DNA of 64,000 nucleotides from NCBI RefSeq assembly GCF_001957125.1, contig NZ_MPHJ01000002.1, positions 62,001-126,000 of the forward strand, in the 5' to 3' direction. This DNA is from Shewanella sp. UCD-KL12. Its GTDB lineage: Bacteria; Pseudomonadota; Gammaproteobacteria; Enterobacterales; Shewanellaceae. Both the position numbers and the translations under genes were made by a program. Below the pieces are notes generated by a model. That model was given only the letters and a program-made list of their open reading frames with translations, had not been told where the DNA came from and searched no databases. This document shows, one piece after another, positions 9,376 to 18,531 of this stretch (its first letter is position 1; every line of letters starts with the position of its first letter).

Positions 9376-10227
9376 CTATACATCAATTGCGACAATTTTT
9401 CGGATGGAAACATAGCCACTGGTGAGCATAATGATGATTAATGCGATCAGTGCCCAGCCTAAGGGCTCGGTGAATATTCTCCCCATAGATCTTGGCTCCA
9501 TATGATAGAGAACCACGCCAATAAAGATGGGTAAAAGCGTCATTACTACGCCTTGCATTTTTCCTTGAGAAGTCAGAGCATCAATTTTGCCTTCCATCTC
9601 AATCTTTCGTCTTAGGGTTGTCGATAGCCTCAGTAAAACTTCAGCTAAATTACCGCCTACTTCTCTAGATATCTGCATGCCAGCAGTCACGAGTTGAAAC
9701 TCATCTTCCGGGATGCGTTTGAGCATATTGTCCAGCGCAGTATTGAATTCGACCCCTAAACGCTGTTCACGTTGAAACAGTTGAAACTCTTGTTTCATTG
9801 GGGCTTCCATCTCCTCTGCCATAAACTCAATAGCGCTGCTGACATTAGCACCAGACTGCATTGATGAGGCGATCATGTTGAGGGCATCGGGCAGTTGATG
9901 AACAAATTTACGGCGTCGACGGGTGTGCAAAAATTTATAAGCAAATCTTGGTACTATCGCCAAGATAATGCTGATAATGAACCCTACAACCCATGAGCCA
10001 AGAAATATTCGCACAATGAAAGGTACTGACAGTAAGGTGATCATGTTGAGCCAAAAAAGCTGTCGCGGCTCAATAAACAGAAACATGTCAAACAAGTTCG
10101 TTCTTGCTGATGAGGTGAAAGTTTCCTGGTACTTGACGGCTAAGGTCGCAGATAGGTGTTTGAGCGCCCAGACCAGAATCGCGACCGCAAAAAAAGCAAA
10201 AATTGCGGCAAAAATTGCACTAGACAT
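9376..10227 (-). CDS. tadB: Tad inner-membrane platform protein TadB
   Basis: 283 residues. N-terminal membrane segment, a helical pair near 60-95, then the T2SSF domain (DALNMIASSMQSGANVSSAIEFMAEEM and GMQISREVGGNLAEVLLRLSTTLR), then two C-terminal membrane helices. Paralogous to TadC. Its start overlaps the end of tadA by eight bases. Identity rests on the domain and on the tadA-tadB-tadC order. Confidence 0.9.
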   Translation of the reverse strand: MSSAIFAAIFAFFAVAILVWALKHLSATLAVKYQETFTSSARTNLFDMFLFIEPRQLFWLNMITLLSVPFIVRIFLGSWVVGFIISIILAIVPRFAYKFLHTRRRRKFVHQLPDALNMIASSMQSGANVSSAIEFMAEEMEAPMKQEFQLFQREQRLGVEFNTALDNMLKRIPEDEFQLVTAGMQISREVGGNLAEVLLRLSTTLRRKIEMEGKIDALTSQGKMQGVVMTLLPIFIGVVLYHMEPRSMGRIFTEPLGWALIALIIIMLTSGYVSIRKIVAIDV

Positions 10228-11953
10228 CGTTTACCTCCTTATCGAAGATATCGAGTTTCACCTTGACGCCTTGCTTACGAAGTTGCTCGTAAAATTCAGG
10301 CATAGTGCCTGTTGCTGTGTAGTAACCCTGAACCTTGCCCTCTTTGTTAAAGCCAGTTTGTTCGAATTTGAATATTTCAGACAGTTGGACAATGCTGCCT
10401 TCTAGTCCCGTGACTTCGCAGATGCTGGTGACACGCCTTGAACCATCTGAAAAGCGTGATTGTTGCACTATGATATTAACGGCTGAAGTGATCTGTTCGC
10501 GAATGGCAAGTACTGGCAAGTCCATTCCTGCCATCATGACCATGACCTCCAAACGTGAGATACAGTCTCGTGGCGAATTAGAGTGTGCAGTGGTTAATGA
10601 GCCATCGTGGCCTGTGTTCATTGCCTGAAGCATATCGAGTGCTTCACCACCTCGGCATTCACCTATCACCACACGGTCTGGGCGCATTCGTAAACAGTTT
10701 TTTACCAAGTCTCTGATCTCGATAGCGCCTTTGCCTTCTTGATTTGGCGGGCGCGCCTCTAGTGAGACAAGATTTGGCTGATATAGCTGCAGCTCGGCCG
10801 CATCCTCAACAGTGACGATTCGTTCATTATCAGGAATAAAGTTTGATAGCACATTGAGCAGAGTGGTTTTACCTGAGCCTGTACCACCAGAAATCACTAT
10901 GTTCCGTTTTTGATTTACAGCGGTCTCAAGAAACTCGGCCATGGCTTGGTTCATTGAGCCAAAATTGACTAAATCATTACAACTTAGTCTCTGCTGCATA
11001 AATTTACGAATAGTGATGCAGGGGCCTTTTAAGGCTAGAGGCGGGATCACTGCATTAACTCGTGAGCCATCTTTCAAGCGTGCGTCGACCATAGGGGAGC
11101 TTTCATCGATGCGTCTGCCAATAGGGGTCACTATGCGTTCAATCGCGCCTAAAACGGCCTGATCATCTGAAAAGGCGATATCAGATAGGTAGAGGTTACC
11201 GGCTTTTTCATAGAAGATTTGATCATGGCTGTTGACCATGATCTCTGTGACTTCTGAATCGGCGATGAGTCCTTCAAGCGGGCCAAGGCCAATCGTTTCG
11301 TCGAGGACCTCTTTGATTAACGAGTCTATTTCAATCTCTTGAGGGAGTTTGAAATTTGAGATGATCTGATTGATAAGGGATTCACTTTGGCTCCTTAACT
11401 CAATGTCACTCATCTCATTGACATTCACCCGCCGCAAGTCCATCTGCTTTAGCAGCTCAGAATGTACTTTTCGGCGCCAGTCATTGCGTATTTTAATGCT
11501 CTCTAGTTGAGAAGCGCTCTGAAGCGGTAATGTGCTTTCTGTTTTTTTACTTTTCTCTTTATGCGGCTCAGCACTCTCTTGAGGAGAGTCGGTTATCGAT
11601 TCAGTCTTAAGTGAGTCTGTATTTGGTTCTTGGGCCACTGGCTGAGCAGAAAACTCAGGATCGGTACTGTGTACCCGTATCTGATAATCACCGACTTGAA
11701 TCTTATCCGTGAGGGTGAGAGGCCCAAACTGGGCTGTTTTCTCATTATTCACTTTTAGACCTGTTCGGCTCTTATTATCTTGGATGAAGATACCTTGATC
11801 ATTTTGCGTCAAAACTGCGTGGTGCTTAGATACCTTAAAGCCCCTTAAAACAATCAGTTCATCAGGATCTTTGCCTATTTTACAATGAGGGTGAATACAC
11901 TGGAATTCGCCGACCTTAGTACCTTTTGTGGTGCTTACAACTACGTTAAACAT
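10220..11953 (-). CDS. tadA: Tad pilus assembly ATPase TadA/CpaF with an N-terminal FHA domain
   Basis: 577 residues, roughly 130 longer than a plain TadA because of an N-terminal addition. Residues about 20-95 form an FHA phosphothreonine-recognition domain ([30 protein letters not shown]). A charged, Ser/Glu-rich linker near 96-160 follows, then the type II/IV secretion ATPase: Walker [13 protein letters not shown] near 354, Asp box around [11 protein letters not shown], Walker B-type [17 protein letters not shown], and His box [13 protein letters not shown]. It powers assembly of the Flp pilus. It lies 9 bases after the secretin gene. No tadZ/cpaE gene separates secretin and ATPase, as would be usual; the fused FHA domain may reflect a different control of assembly (inference). 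Confidence 0.93.
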   Translation of the reverse strand: MFNVVVSTTKGTKVGEFQCIHPHCKIGKDPDELIVLRGFKVSKHHAVLTQNDQGIFIQDNKSRTGLKVNNEKTAQFGPLTLTDKIQVGDYQIRVHSTDPEFSAQPVAQEPNTDSLKTESITDSPQESAEPHKEKSKKTESTLPLQSASQLESIKIRNDWRRKVHSELLKQMDLRRVNVNEMSDIELRSQSESLINQIISNFKLPQEIEIDSLIKEVLDETIGLGPLEGLIADSEVTEIMVNSHDQIFYEKAGNLYLSDIAFSDDQAVLGAIERIVTPIGRRIDESSPMVDARLKDGSRVNAVIPPLALKGPCITIRKFMQQRLSCNDLVNFGSMNQAMAEFLETAVNQKRNIVISGGTGSGKTTLLNVLSNFIPDNERIVTVEDAAELQLYQPNLVSLEARPPNQEGKGAIEIRDLVKNCLRMRPDRVVIGECRGGEALDMLQAMNTGHDGSLTTAHSNSPRDCISRLEVMVMMAGMDLPVLAIREQITSAVNIIVQQSRFSDGSRRVTSICEVTGLEGSIVQLSEIFKFEQTGFNKEGKVQGYYTATGTMPEFYEQLRKQGVKVKLDIFDKEVNDV

Positions 11954-11962
11954 CTCACTCTC

Positions 11963-13273
11963 CTAATCTAAGATATAAAATGCTTCGAGTTCATTGGCTT
12001 CAATTGCCATCTCTTGACCGCGAGCGAGTTGCTTGTCGTGGCTCTCTTCTCCAGGGTAAACAACCGTAGGTGTGACAAAGATGACCAGTTCAGTTTTGTT
12101 ATCTTTAAAATCTCTAGATTTGAATAATTCACCTAGAATAGGAATATCACCTAAGAGTGGGAATTTATTGACAATTTTTGACATTTCGCTGTTCACTAAG
12201 CCTGAGATCACTATGGTTTCGTTGTTCTTCACATTAATCACTGATTCAGTTCGACGAGTGAGCATTCCTGGAATACCGTCAATGGCGACAGAAGGGTCTA
12301 TAGAGCTGACTTCGGCCATAACGCGACTGACAATATTTAGCTGATCATCAACGACAGGTTCGATATCGAGCTTTATGCCATATTCTTTAAACTCGACATC
12401 CACCGCACCGAGCCCACTAATACTACGGATCGGAAACTCACCACCTGCCAGAAAGCTGGCTGATTCGCCACTACGAGTGGTCAGGTTTGGCTCTGCCAGC
12501 ATTCGTGCATCACCCTTTTCGGACAGGAGCTGAATTTGAGAGCCAATTCCGGTCACGATTCCAAAATAACTCCAGCCACGGGTATCGAGTACGCCAATAC
12601 TGTCGGTTATCGCTCCACCAATGGCGTCAGCATATTGCCCTGGTGAAGCTACGCTGAAAATGGGGTTTGAACTAAAGGCTTTTGCTGCACCATAGGCGGG
12701 GCCTGACATAGCTGTGTCCCACTTGATGCCTACGTTGTTGAGTGTTGATTTATTAAATTCAACAATTTTGACCTGCATCTTGACCATGGGAGATAAAGCT
12801 TTTGCGAATCGTAAATATTTTACGAGGGAGACAACATTAGGTGCTTCATCAATAATTTTTTCTAGCTGTTGTTTTAAGACTAGATCGGCTTCACCTTGTA
12901 CGACGATGAGACCATCACTTTCCGTTACTTTTAATGAAGGGAAAGCTGCCAACATCTGTTTTACTTTGTCAGTGGTCCGCAAGCTGTTGTCGTTAGTGAC
13001 TGTGATGCTGAGCTTGATTAATTTACCGTCTTTTTGCCATAGTTGCAGATCTGTGTTTCCTGAAGATTCTCCGATAAGTAGCACGCCTTTATTGTCGACC
13101 ACTTTTGCACTGAGAACTTTGCCATTACCAACAACAATACGTTCAACATTAGCGGTTTTGTAGAGCTCTACAGCTCCGACGTACAGCTTCAATGGTTTAT
13201 TGTTATGGGCGAAACTGAGGAAGGGAATGAATAGGCATACCCAAATAATGTTTATTATGATTTTAATTTTCAT
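11963..13273 (-). CDS. rcpA: Tad outer-membrane secretin RcpA/CpaC
   Basis: 436 residues with a signal peptide (cleavage after about residue 22, SFAHN). The N-terminal pilus-assembly domain and BON-like segment (about 30-150) precede the C-terminal secretin domain, which carries GGEFPIRS, VDVEFKEYGIKLDIEPVV and NNETIVISGLVNSE ending with a VxPTxV-type motif. Secretins of this family form the outer-membrane pore for Flp pili. Overlaps rcpC by four bases. Length is normal. Confidence 0.92.
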   Translation of the reverse strand: MKIKIIINIIWVCLFIPFLSFAHNNKPLKLYVGAVELYKTANVERIVVGNGKVLSAKVVDNKGVLLIGESSGNTDLQLWQKDGKLIKLSITVTNDNSLRTTDKVKQMLAAFPSLKVTESDGLIVVQGEADLVLKQQLEKIIDEAPNVVSLVKYLRFAKALSPMVKMQVKIVEFNKSTLNNVGIKWDTAMSGPAYGAAKAFSSNPIFSVASPGQYADAIGGAITDSIGVLDTRGWSYFGIVTGIGSQIQLLSEKGDARMLAEPNLTTRSGESASFLAGGEFPIRSISGLGAVDVEFKEYGIKLDIEPVVDDQLNIVSRVMAEVSSIDPSVAIDGIPGMLTRRTESVINVKNNETIVISGLVNSEMSKIVNKFPLLGDIPILGELFKSRDFKDNKTELVIFVTPTVVYPGEESHDKQLARGQEMAIEANELEAFYILD

Positions 13274-14166
13274 AGCGCAGTTTTATTCTTTAGTTGACTC
13301 AGCTGTTCTAGCATTTGAGTAGGTAATGGGTAGGCTTGAATGGAGGTTTTTATGCCACTACCACCTGTAATTATTTCTACTTCTCTGGTTAAGGCATCTT
13401 CAGATAGGTTAAAGATTTGTCCTTCGTGTAGAGAGGTAAACGCTAGGGGGAGGCTTTCGTTTTGATTACGTAGCAAGGTGACAAACTTACCTTTCTTTTT
13501 AGCTAGAGTGACTCTGGCTGCATCATCAACATTGAGAGCAAGCGTCACCGTATTGTAGGCATTTGGATTGTCATAAAGTGTGTCTACTAACTCTGGATTG
13601 ACATCTATACTGTGTTTTCCTGTTGCCAGTACCGTAATATCTTCAAGTAGTAATTGCAGTTTATTGCGATCATTGTTGTCTACACCCTCTTTGAAGGATA
13701 GGAGCAGATCGATATGATCTGACGGAACCAACATACCCGCGGTTGAGTTAATTTCGTCGATGTTTATTGTGACTGCTCGTTGACCCTCTTTAAGCATATC
13801 TGAAAATTGCTCAATTCTATGGCCAGGTAGATAGCTAGCCATTAACGGACGGCCAGGAGAGATAGGTGCAAGCAACATCTGCCCCATGATTTGGTCAAAA
13901 TCTCTTGGGTGTATAGCATCAAGTGGCAAGGTGTCAGCTTGAATCTGCCTAACAGACATATTTTGCTGTGAGACGATGTCACCTTTTCTTAGCTCTTGCG
14001 TTGCCACCACGACATCTGCCATCACGATATTGTCTTTCGACAACTCAGACCTCAGCTCTTGCTCTTTAGTGATGAAGTAATTTTTAGTTGCCCAAGCTGC
14101 GATACTCCCTAGGACAATGGCTATGAGGAGTAGTACCCAGTTGAAGTCTATAGATTTGATTTGCAT
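13270..14166 (-). CDS. rcpC: Flp pilus assembly protein RcpC/CpaB
   Basis: 298 residues from ATG at 14166. The frame is open 23 codons further upstream, but that part overlaps the gene at 14180-14377 and the chosen ATG has AGG in place. One N-terminal membrane helix (WVLLLIAIVLGSIAAW), an SAF domain near 50-115 (VVVATQELRKGDIVSQQNMSV), then the RcpC/CpaB domain with LVPSDHIDLLLSF and VTLALNVDDAARVTLAKK. The periplasmic protein works with the secretin. First of the tightly overlapping assembly genes. Confidence 0.9.
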   Translation of the reverse strand: MQIKSIDFNWVLLLIAIVLGSIAAWATKNYFITKEQELRSELSKDNIVMADVVVATQELRKGDIVSQQNMSVRQIQADTLPLDAIHPRDFDQIMGQMLLAPISPGRPLMASYLPGHRIEQFSDMLKEGQRAVTINIDEINSTAGMLVPSDHIDLLLSFKEGVDNNDRNKLQLLLEDITVLATGKHSIDVNPELVDTLYDNPNAYNTVTLALNVDDAARVTLAKKKGKFVTLLRNQNESLPLAFTSLHEGQIFNLSEDALTREVEIITGGSGIKTSIQAYPLPTQMLEQLSQLKNKTAL

Positions 14167-14179
14167 TGTTAGACCTAAT

Positions 14180-14377
14180 TTAGTTGGGCAGAGTTGGTAA
14201 TGACTTGCTGTATGCAAATGCGGTATACCAGTCACTTAATGAGTCAAGGCAGAGCTCCATGACGTTATTATCGTTCTCTATGGGGGTTAACAGTGCGGCA
14301 ATCAGCGCGGAGCATACGACGAGATACTCGACACTTGCTTGGCCTTCTATGCTGGTTTTTTTGATGGAGATATACAT
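14180..14377 (-). CDS. Small pilin-like protein of the Tad locus
   Basis: 65 residues. IEGQASVEYLVVCSALIAAL matches the G-Q-x-x-x-E-Y prepilin motif and hydrophobic helix of the Flp pilins (RGQGMTEYIIIVALIAV). The remaining 40 residues are short and polar. AAGGA precedes the ATG at a normal distance, and the gene fits exactly between its neighbours (gaps of 13 and 2 bases), so I regard it as real. It could be a minor pilin or pilus primer; that is inferred from the motif and location only. Confidence 0.7.
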   Translation of the reverse strand: MYISIKKTSIEGQASVEYLVVCSALIAALLTPIENDNNVMELCLDSLSDWYTAFAYSKSLPTLPN

Positions 14378-14379
14378 CT

Positions 14380-15054
14380 TTAAAGTCCTTCCATGACTTG
14401 ATTGGCTACGATATAAGTTTTTGATTGTTTTTTATTAAAACTAAGATCAATGATGTTTGTTCCTTGGCTCATCTGCAGTGCTGCTTTACCTGCCTGGGTG
14501 TCTAAAATGGCAGAATTTTCTAGCCAACCCCTTCGTTGGTAGTAGCGGCGGTAGTAGTGGTAACTGGCTGATAGGCTTTGAGGGCTACTCAATACTAAGG
14601 TGCGACCTTGCTTGAAAAGGTCTTGAGATTGAATATCAGAAATTACCCTTGCGCCATTAGGCTTTGGAAACTGAACTTGATTCGCTTCAATGAGCTCTGA
14701 TTCATCAATATTTTTTGTTATACCGACATAAGTCACGACACCATCATAGCTTTTACTGATGCGAGCAGTGAGAAGGTAGGGGCCCTGTAAGCTGTTGATC
14801 ACGTAATCGCCATTAAACATTTTTGCATCGAAGCGTTCACTATCTGCTTGCCACTGCTTTTTAAAGAAGTTGGCCGTCATCATCTGGCTTTGTTTGTCGT
14901 TCATCACCCAGGTTTTCATAGGGTAGCCGTGGTATCTCATACTATCCGCTACGACTTCTACCTTCGCAGTGTCAGGAAATTCAATTTCAGGCCAATCTGA
15001 AGCGTATATAGTGGCTGAAAATAGTAGGCTTGATAGCAGTAAGTGAAGTTTCAT
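14380..15054 (-). CDS. Periplasmic protein of the Tad locus, function unknown
   Basis: 224 residues with a signal peptide cleaved near residue 18 (TIYASD). The mature protein has no recognisable domain. It is rich in Tyr, Ser and Gln, with SLSASYHYYRRYYQRRGW near the middle-to-end and a C-terminal segment that looks beta-rich. It sits two to three bases from its neighbours on both sides, so it must be part of the pilus operon. A partner of the pseudopilins or of the secretin (the RcpB position) is possible, but nothing in the sequence proves it. Confidence 0.7.
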   Translation of the reverse strand: MKLHLLLSSLLFSATIYASDWPEIEFPDTAKVEVVADSMRYHGYPMKTWVMNDKQSQMMTANFFKKQWQADSERFDAKMFNGDYVINSLQGPYLLTARISKSYDGVVTYVGITKNIDESELIEANQVQFPKPNGARVISDIQSQDLFKQGRTLVLSSPQSLSASYHYYRRYYQRRGWLENSAILDTQAGKAALQMSQGTNIIDLSFNKKQSKTYIVANQVMEGL

Positions 15055-15057
15055 TCA

Positions 15058-15927
15058 TTAACCTCCGCAATTGGTTGTGCCGTACGTACAGAGTCGGTTG
15101 GTAGGGAGGATGTCCGGGTCTACATGTCCCAGTTTTAGCCTACTTGGGCGCAGCTCTTTACCAAAAGGGATGATGCCTAATAAGCTCTGTGCGGTACGAA
15201 TAACGCTGACATCCATGTAGTTGGTAAGTACTAACCTTTTCACTCTGTTTTTAACATGGTAAGGACCTGCAGCATTCCAACCTGAAGCGAGTAAAGCGCT
15301 ATTGCTGTTTACATTGAGGTCTAGATTATCGAAAGGTGCTAGGTATAAATTTTGGATATCAGTACTGACACTCGTACGGTAAAACTGATCGCGCTCTAAT
15401 GAAAACCCAGTAAAAGAAAGCAGCCCTACAGCACTGCCTACAGCACTCCCTACTGCACCAGGTAGACGTCTCCCCGTATGGGAGCGAGTGAATCTGTCAA
15501 GCTCATTAGTATTTGCAGGTGTTTGTTGATTCGACTTAAGCAGCGTATCGGCGAGTTGATTTTGTTGAGTTTGATGCCTTAGCATTGGGTGAACACTTCT
15601 GTTCCAATCCCATTGGTCACTGGGGCGGCTGCTCAGTGGGTTGCCATCATTTTGATAAAACCGCCACGGGATCTGTTTAGCTGTATCTTGTTCACTTTTT
15701 TGAGCCAGATATAACCCGCTTCTTCTGGGCAGCCTGCTTGGTCGTCGCTCTTTCCAGACTGTTCTTTCCCAAGCCGAATAATGGGAGGCTTGTTGAGCTT
15801 TATGTTGTACACCGCCAATTTTAGCCATGAATGGCAAGATGATAAGCAGTGGAACCACGACAAACGTGAGGCCTACTACGCTTTCTATTAATGCTTGACC
15901 GCGTTGTTTATTAACTTGATGTTGCAT
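15058..15927 (-). CDS. TadE/TadF-like pseudopilin, large
   Basis: 289 residues. RGQALIESVVGLTFVVVPLLIILPFM gives the prepilin-type Gly-Gln plus Glu(+5) and the single helix. The long remainder is basic at first (WKERRPSRLPRRSGLYL) and ends with a cysteine pair (LCTYGTTNCGG) at the extreme C-terminus, probably a disulfide loop. The family is minor pilins of Tad systems. It shares one base with the next gene upstream (stop and start overlap). Confidence 0.72.
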   Translation of the reverse strand: MQHQVNKQRGQALIESVVGLTFVVVPLLIILPFMAKIGGVQHKAQQASHYSAWERTVWKERRPSRLPRRSGLYLAQKSEQDTAKQIPWRFYQNDGNPLSSRPSDQWDWNRSVHPMLRHQTQQNQLADTLLKSNQQTPANTNELDRFTRSHTGRRLPGAVGSAVGSAVGLLSFTGFSLERDQFYRTSVSTDIQNLYLAPFDNLDLNVNSNSALLASGWNAAGPYHVKNRVKRLVLTNYMDVSVIRTAQSLLGIIPFGKELRPSRLKLGHVDPDILPTNRLCTYGTTNCGG

Positions 15928-17375
15928 TACAGCATCCTAGTTAATGCCAAAACGACATTGCGTTCAGTATTTGTGGTGTCTGATAAGCGTGTTTGCCAGA
16001 AGGGGTTGTAGAGGTTGCCATACTCATGACGACCATCACTTCTTCGCCATGCGGATGACGATACCATGAGATCATAAGGTCTTGAGTAATAGACTTTAGC
16101 TGCAGAAATCGCTGTCATTCTATCGCCCAGCATCTGCTCACTTTGTGCTGGGTTAGTGTTATTGTCACCGACCTCTACGATGCTGCTGGTGCGAATATTG
16201 TTTTGAGACTTGGAAACGACAACGGCAATATTATCTGTTTGGTTTTTCGATTCGGCGCCATTGGCTAAGCCGTAAAAGGGTTGTACCCCGTTATAGCCAC
16301 CTCGTGTTTCTTGATCATCGCCTGCATACCGAGAGGCCCACCCATTTCTATTTCTGCTGCTTCCCCAAGAGCTATTGTTACCGACTCTTTCTATATCGGC
16401 TCTGTTATCTGACCGTGTGGCTCCCCAGCCAAGTGGAATTTCACTGTAGCCTCTCCAACGACACCCAGACCAACTGCAGCGAAATTTTGATAAATGAAAG
16501 CTGATGGTATCCATAGATGTCCAAGTTTCAGCTTCATTATTGCCATTAGATATAAGCTCACTTCCACCTGCCTTATATGTTTTCCATCGAAGCGGAAAGG
16601 CAGTAAAGGACCAAGGAAAACTCAGTTTATAGCTACGGGATTTGCTGAAAGAGTCTCTAGAGTCTAACGAGACGGTAATGAAGTCTTGAAACTGGCTGGT
16701 GTTACTCTGTGAGCGGCTTCGTTGATTTTGGTTTTGATTCTGATTACTTCTGCTATGTCTTTTTTGAAAATTGACCCATACATTTCTGACATCGTTAAGC
16801 ATTTGTGGGTTTTGCATGAGATCCAATTTAGCTTTGGGGTCATTGGCTTTAACTATGTCATCAGCGGTGATAACAGTAGAGGTAAGGCCTGCATAATGTA
16901 CAATTTGTTGAGAAATAGCCAAGGTTTGTAGGATGACATCTTCAGCATAAACTAAGGCTTCGAGTACTGGCTGTGCGACACTATTTATCGCACCTACCGC
17001 TGATTCGATTCCTGAAAGGACTTGGCCTAAGTATGGAACCCAACATAGCGTATCGCAGGCATTTTTTGCGAATTTATCAGTCATGTTAAACCACGATGAT
17101 AAGCCCACCATTTGAGCTACCGCGACCTGGTTGGCGACTGAAGCACGATTAGTATATGCCTTAAAATTGAAATCACGGGCTGCAATGGTGGCAATACTGT
17201 AAGCCGTGTTATCGGCAGTATTTTGTAATCTGCTGCTATTTAAGTTTAGCTGTGAGGCATTAAAGCTAAAAATTACAACCATCAATGCAAACGACATTAA
17301 TATTAGGGACAAAACCATAGCTTGGCCTTGATGTCGTTTCAGCATACGTCCATGCTTCATTACTGTATCGTCCAT
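15927..17375 (-). CDS. TadG-like pilus protein with N-terminal membrane anchor
   Basis: 482 residues. HQGQAMVLSLILMSFALMVVIFSFNASQ is a prepilin-like Gly-Gln start with a single helix, followed by LQNTADNTAYSIATIAARDFNFKAYTNRA, the conserved early part of TadG/TadE-type proteins. The remaining 380 residues are mostly extracytoplasmic. They include a Gln/Asn/Arg-rich stretch near 205-225 and a cysteine-tryptophan segment (FRCSWSGCRW). No von Willebrand A domain is seen, unlike classical TadG. Several ATG codons near the start are possible; none has a convincing ribosome site. Confidence 0.72.
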   Translation of the reverse strand: MDDTVMKHGRMLKRHQGQAMVLSLILMSFALMVVIFSFNASQLNLNSSRLQNTADNTAYSIATIAARDFNFKAYTNRASVANQVAVAQMVGLSSWFNMTDKFAKNACDTLCWVPYLGQVLSGIESAVGAINSVAQPVLEALVYAEDVILQTLAISQQIVHYAGLTSTVITADDIVKANDPKAKLDLMQNPQMLNDVRNVWVNFQKRHSRSNQNQNQNQRSRSQSNTSQFQDFITVSLDSRDSFSKSRSYKLSFPWSFTAFPLRWKTYKAGGSELISNGNNEAETWTSMDTISFHLSKFRCSWSGCRWRGYSEIPLGWGATRSDNRADIERVGNNSSWGSSRNRNGWASRYAGDDQETRGGYNGVQPFYGLANGAESKNQTDNIAVVVSKSQNNIRTSSIVEVGDNNTNPAQSEQMLGDRMTAISAAKVYYSRPYDLMVSSSAWRRSDGRHEYGNLYNPFWQTRLSDTTNTERNVVLALTRML

Positions 17376-17480
17376 GTGCTAAAACTGCACTTCAATGTGG
17401 GCAACAAGTGAGTGACACTTGCTTAAACCTGTAAACTAAATTAACTAAAGGGTGTAAAAAACTATAAGGGTTAAGCTAGG

Positions 17481-17780
17481 CTAATCTACTCCGCCACCGC
17501 CACCGCCGTTACTGTCACTGGCACTGTTTGCCCCTTCATTGTAATTTCCGAGGTTGTAATCGTTATTGGCAACTGTGGCTGCTTGAGTCGCAGAGCCTTG
17601 TGCTGCAGCTATCTGAGCGTTTGAATCAACACCTGATATTTCAGAAGCTAAACCAGCGACTTGATTACGGATAGTTTGTCCGAAGAAGCTATAGACACCG
17701 ATTGCTGAGACGGCAATCAGTGCCACAATAATAATGTATTCGGTCATACCTTGACCTTTTGTGCTGCGTATATTCATCAT
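17481..17780 (-). CDS. flp: Flp-type major pilin, second copy
   Basis: 99 residues. TKGQGMTEYIIIVALIAVSA is the Flp prepilin cleavage site and hydrophobic core: cleavage after Gly, Glu at +5 of the mature protein. The mature half continues YSFFGQTIRNQVAGLASEISG, then an Ala-rich region, DYNLGNYNEGANSAS, and a glycine-rich tail with six Gly. It is a paralogue of the pilin at 17841-18116: core nearly identical, tails different. The first ATG is followed at once by a second. Confidence 0.92.
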   Translation of the reverse strand: MMNIRSTKGQGMTEYIIIVALIAVSAIGVYSFFGQTIRNQVAGLASEISGVDSNAQIAAAQGSATQAATVANNDYNLGNYNEGANSASDSNGGGGGGVD

Positions 17781-17800
17781 TCAAATCCACTTTTGATAAA

Positions 17801-17824
17801 AAGCAAGAACCGAAGTTCTTGCTT
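17801..17824 (-). terminator. Hairpin terminator or attenuator between the two flp genes
   Basis: On the minus strand AAGCAAGAAC-TTCG-GTTCTTGCTT is followed by four T. The perfect 10-bp stem with a TTCG tetraloop is very stable. It lies 17 bases past the first flp stop, so it probably limits read-through and makes the first pilin far more abundant than the downstream genes. Confidence 0.8.
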
Positions 17825-17840
17825 AAATACGGGCTCTAAA

Positions 17841-18116
17841 CTAGTTACCAGTTGCAGCTGTGTTTGCGCCTTCGTCGTAATTACCTAAGTTATAATCTTC
17901 GTTAGCCACCGCTGTTGCAGTTGTAGCTGATGCTTGTGCCGCTCCAATCTGGGCATCAGCACTAGTACCTGACATCTCTGCAGATAAACCTGCTACTTGG
18001 TTACGAATTGTTTGGCCAAAAAAGCTATATACACCGATAGCCGATACAGCAATTAATGCGACGATAATAATATATTCGGTCATACCTTGACCGCGTTGTT
18101 TTTTGTTTAACATCAT
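17841..18116 (-). CDS. flp: Flp-type major pilin, first copy
   Basis: 91 residues. RGQGMTEYIIIVALIAVSAI is the prepilin peptidase site and helix of Flp. The remainder (YSFFGQTIRNQVAGLSAEM, Ala-rich linker, DYNLGNYDEGAN) is somewhat longer than the classical 50-60 residue mature Flp. AAGGAGAG precedes two adjacent ATG codons; the second has the better spacing. It is the first gene after the regulated promoter at 18150-18223 and most likely the main pilus subunit. Confidence 0.93.
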   Translation of the reverse strand: MMLNKKQRGQGMTEYIIIVALIAVSAIGVYSFFGQTIRNQVAGLSAEMSGTSADAQIGAAQASATTATAVANEDYNLGNYDEGANTAATGN

Positions 18117-18531
18117 TCTCTCCTTGAAATATAAAATGTGACCGTCGACATTTTATACAAGTATGAAAATCGCTCAATTATCCTTGCGGATAATATTTAG
18201 TTACATATATATCCGTAAGGATAGTATGCGCATTTTAGGTGAGGTTTAACTTAGGTGTAAAATAATTACTTATTATTTAATCTGTGCTTGTAAATTTATA
18301 TTCCATTGTACTCAGAAGCGACTATGCCCAGTCTCATAAAGTGAAAATGTAGCTAGTGTTACTGGAGAATAATTGCTAAGAAATGGTCGCTGGTATAGCC
18401 ATTGTTCAATGTCACTAATCCAGTGCGTTTCGACAAAATATATGTTGGATGACATTCCATGTCATTAACTCACTTAAGGTATTTGTAAGGGGGCTACATC
18501 AAATTATCTATTCTGGCCATTCTAATAGCTG
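18117..18531. other. Gene-free stretch upstream of flp
   Basis: Apart from the flp promoter and its two operator sites in the first 110 bases, the remaining 300 bases (about 18230-18531) are AT-rich and hold no open frame or hairpin that I can support. Confidence 0.5.
18150..18223 (-). promoter_or_regulatory. flp promoter with two palindromic operator sites
   Basis: On the minus strand TTGAGC (18172-18177) and TAAAAT (18150-18155) are spaced 16 bases, a good sigma70-type promoter. Directly upstream lies TTATCCTTGCGGATAA (18178-18193), and a second site TATCCGTAAGGATA (18210-18223) follows 31 bp further. Centres near -43 and -74 fit an activator. The same layout recurs at 19295-19367. The binding protein is inferred to be the LuxR-family regulator at 19373-20005. 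Confidence 0.65.

Noticed and set aside
9968..10405. A 145-codon plus-strand frame across tadB and tadA
   Set aside because: Antisense to two well recognised genes; no domain or upstream ribosome site.
12714..13163. A 149-codon plus-strand frame opposite the secretin gene
   Set aside because: Shadow of rcpA; low-complexity Ser/Thr composition with no family features.
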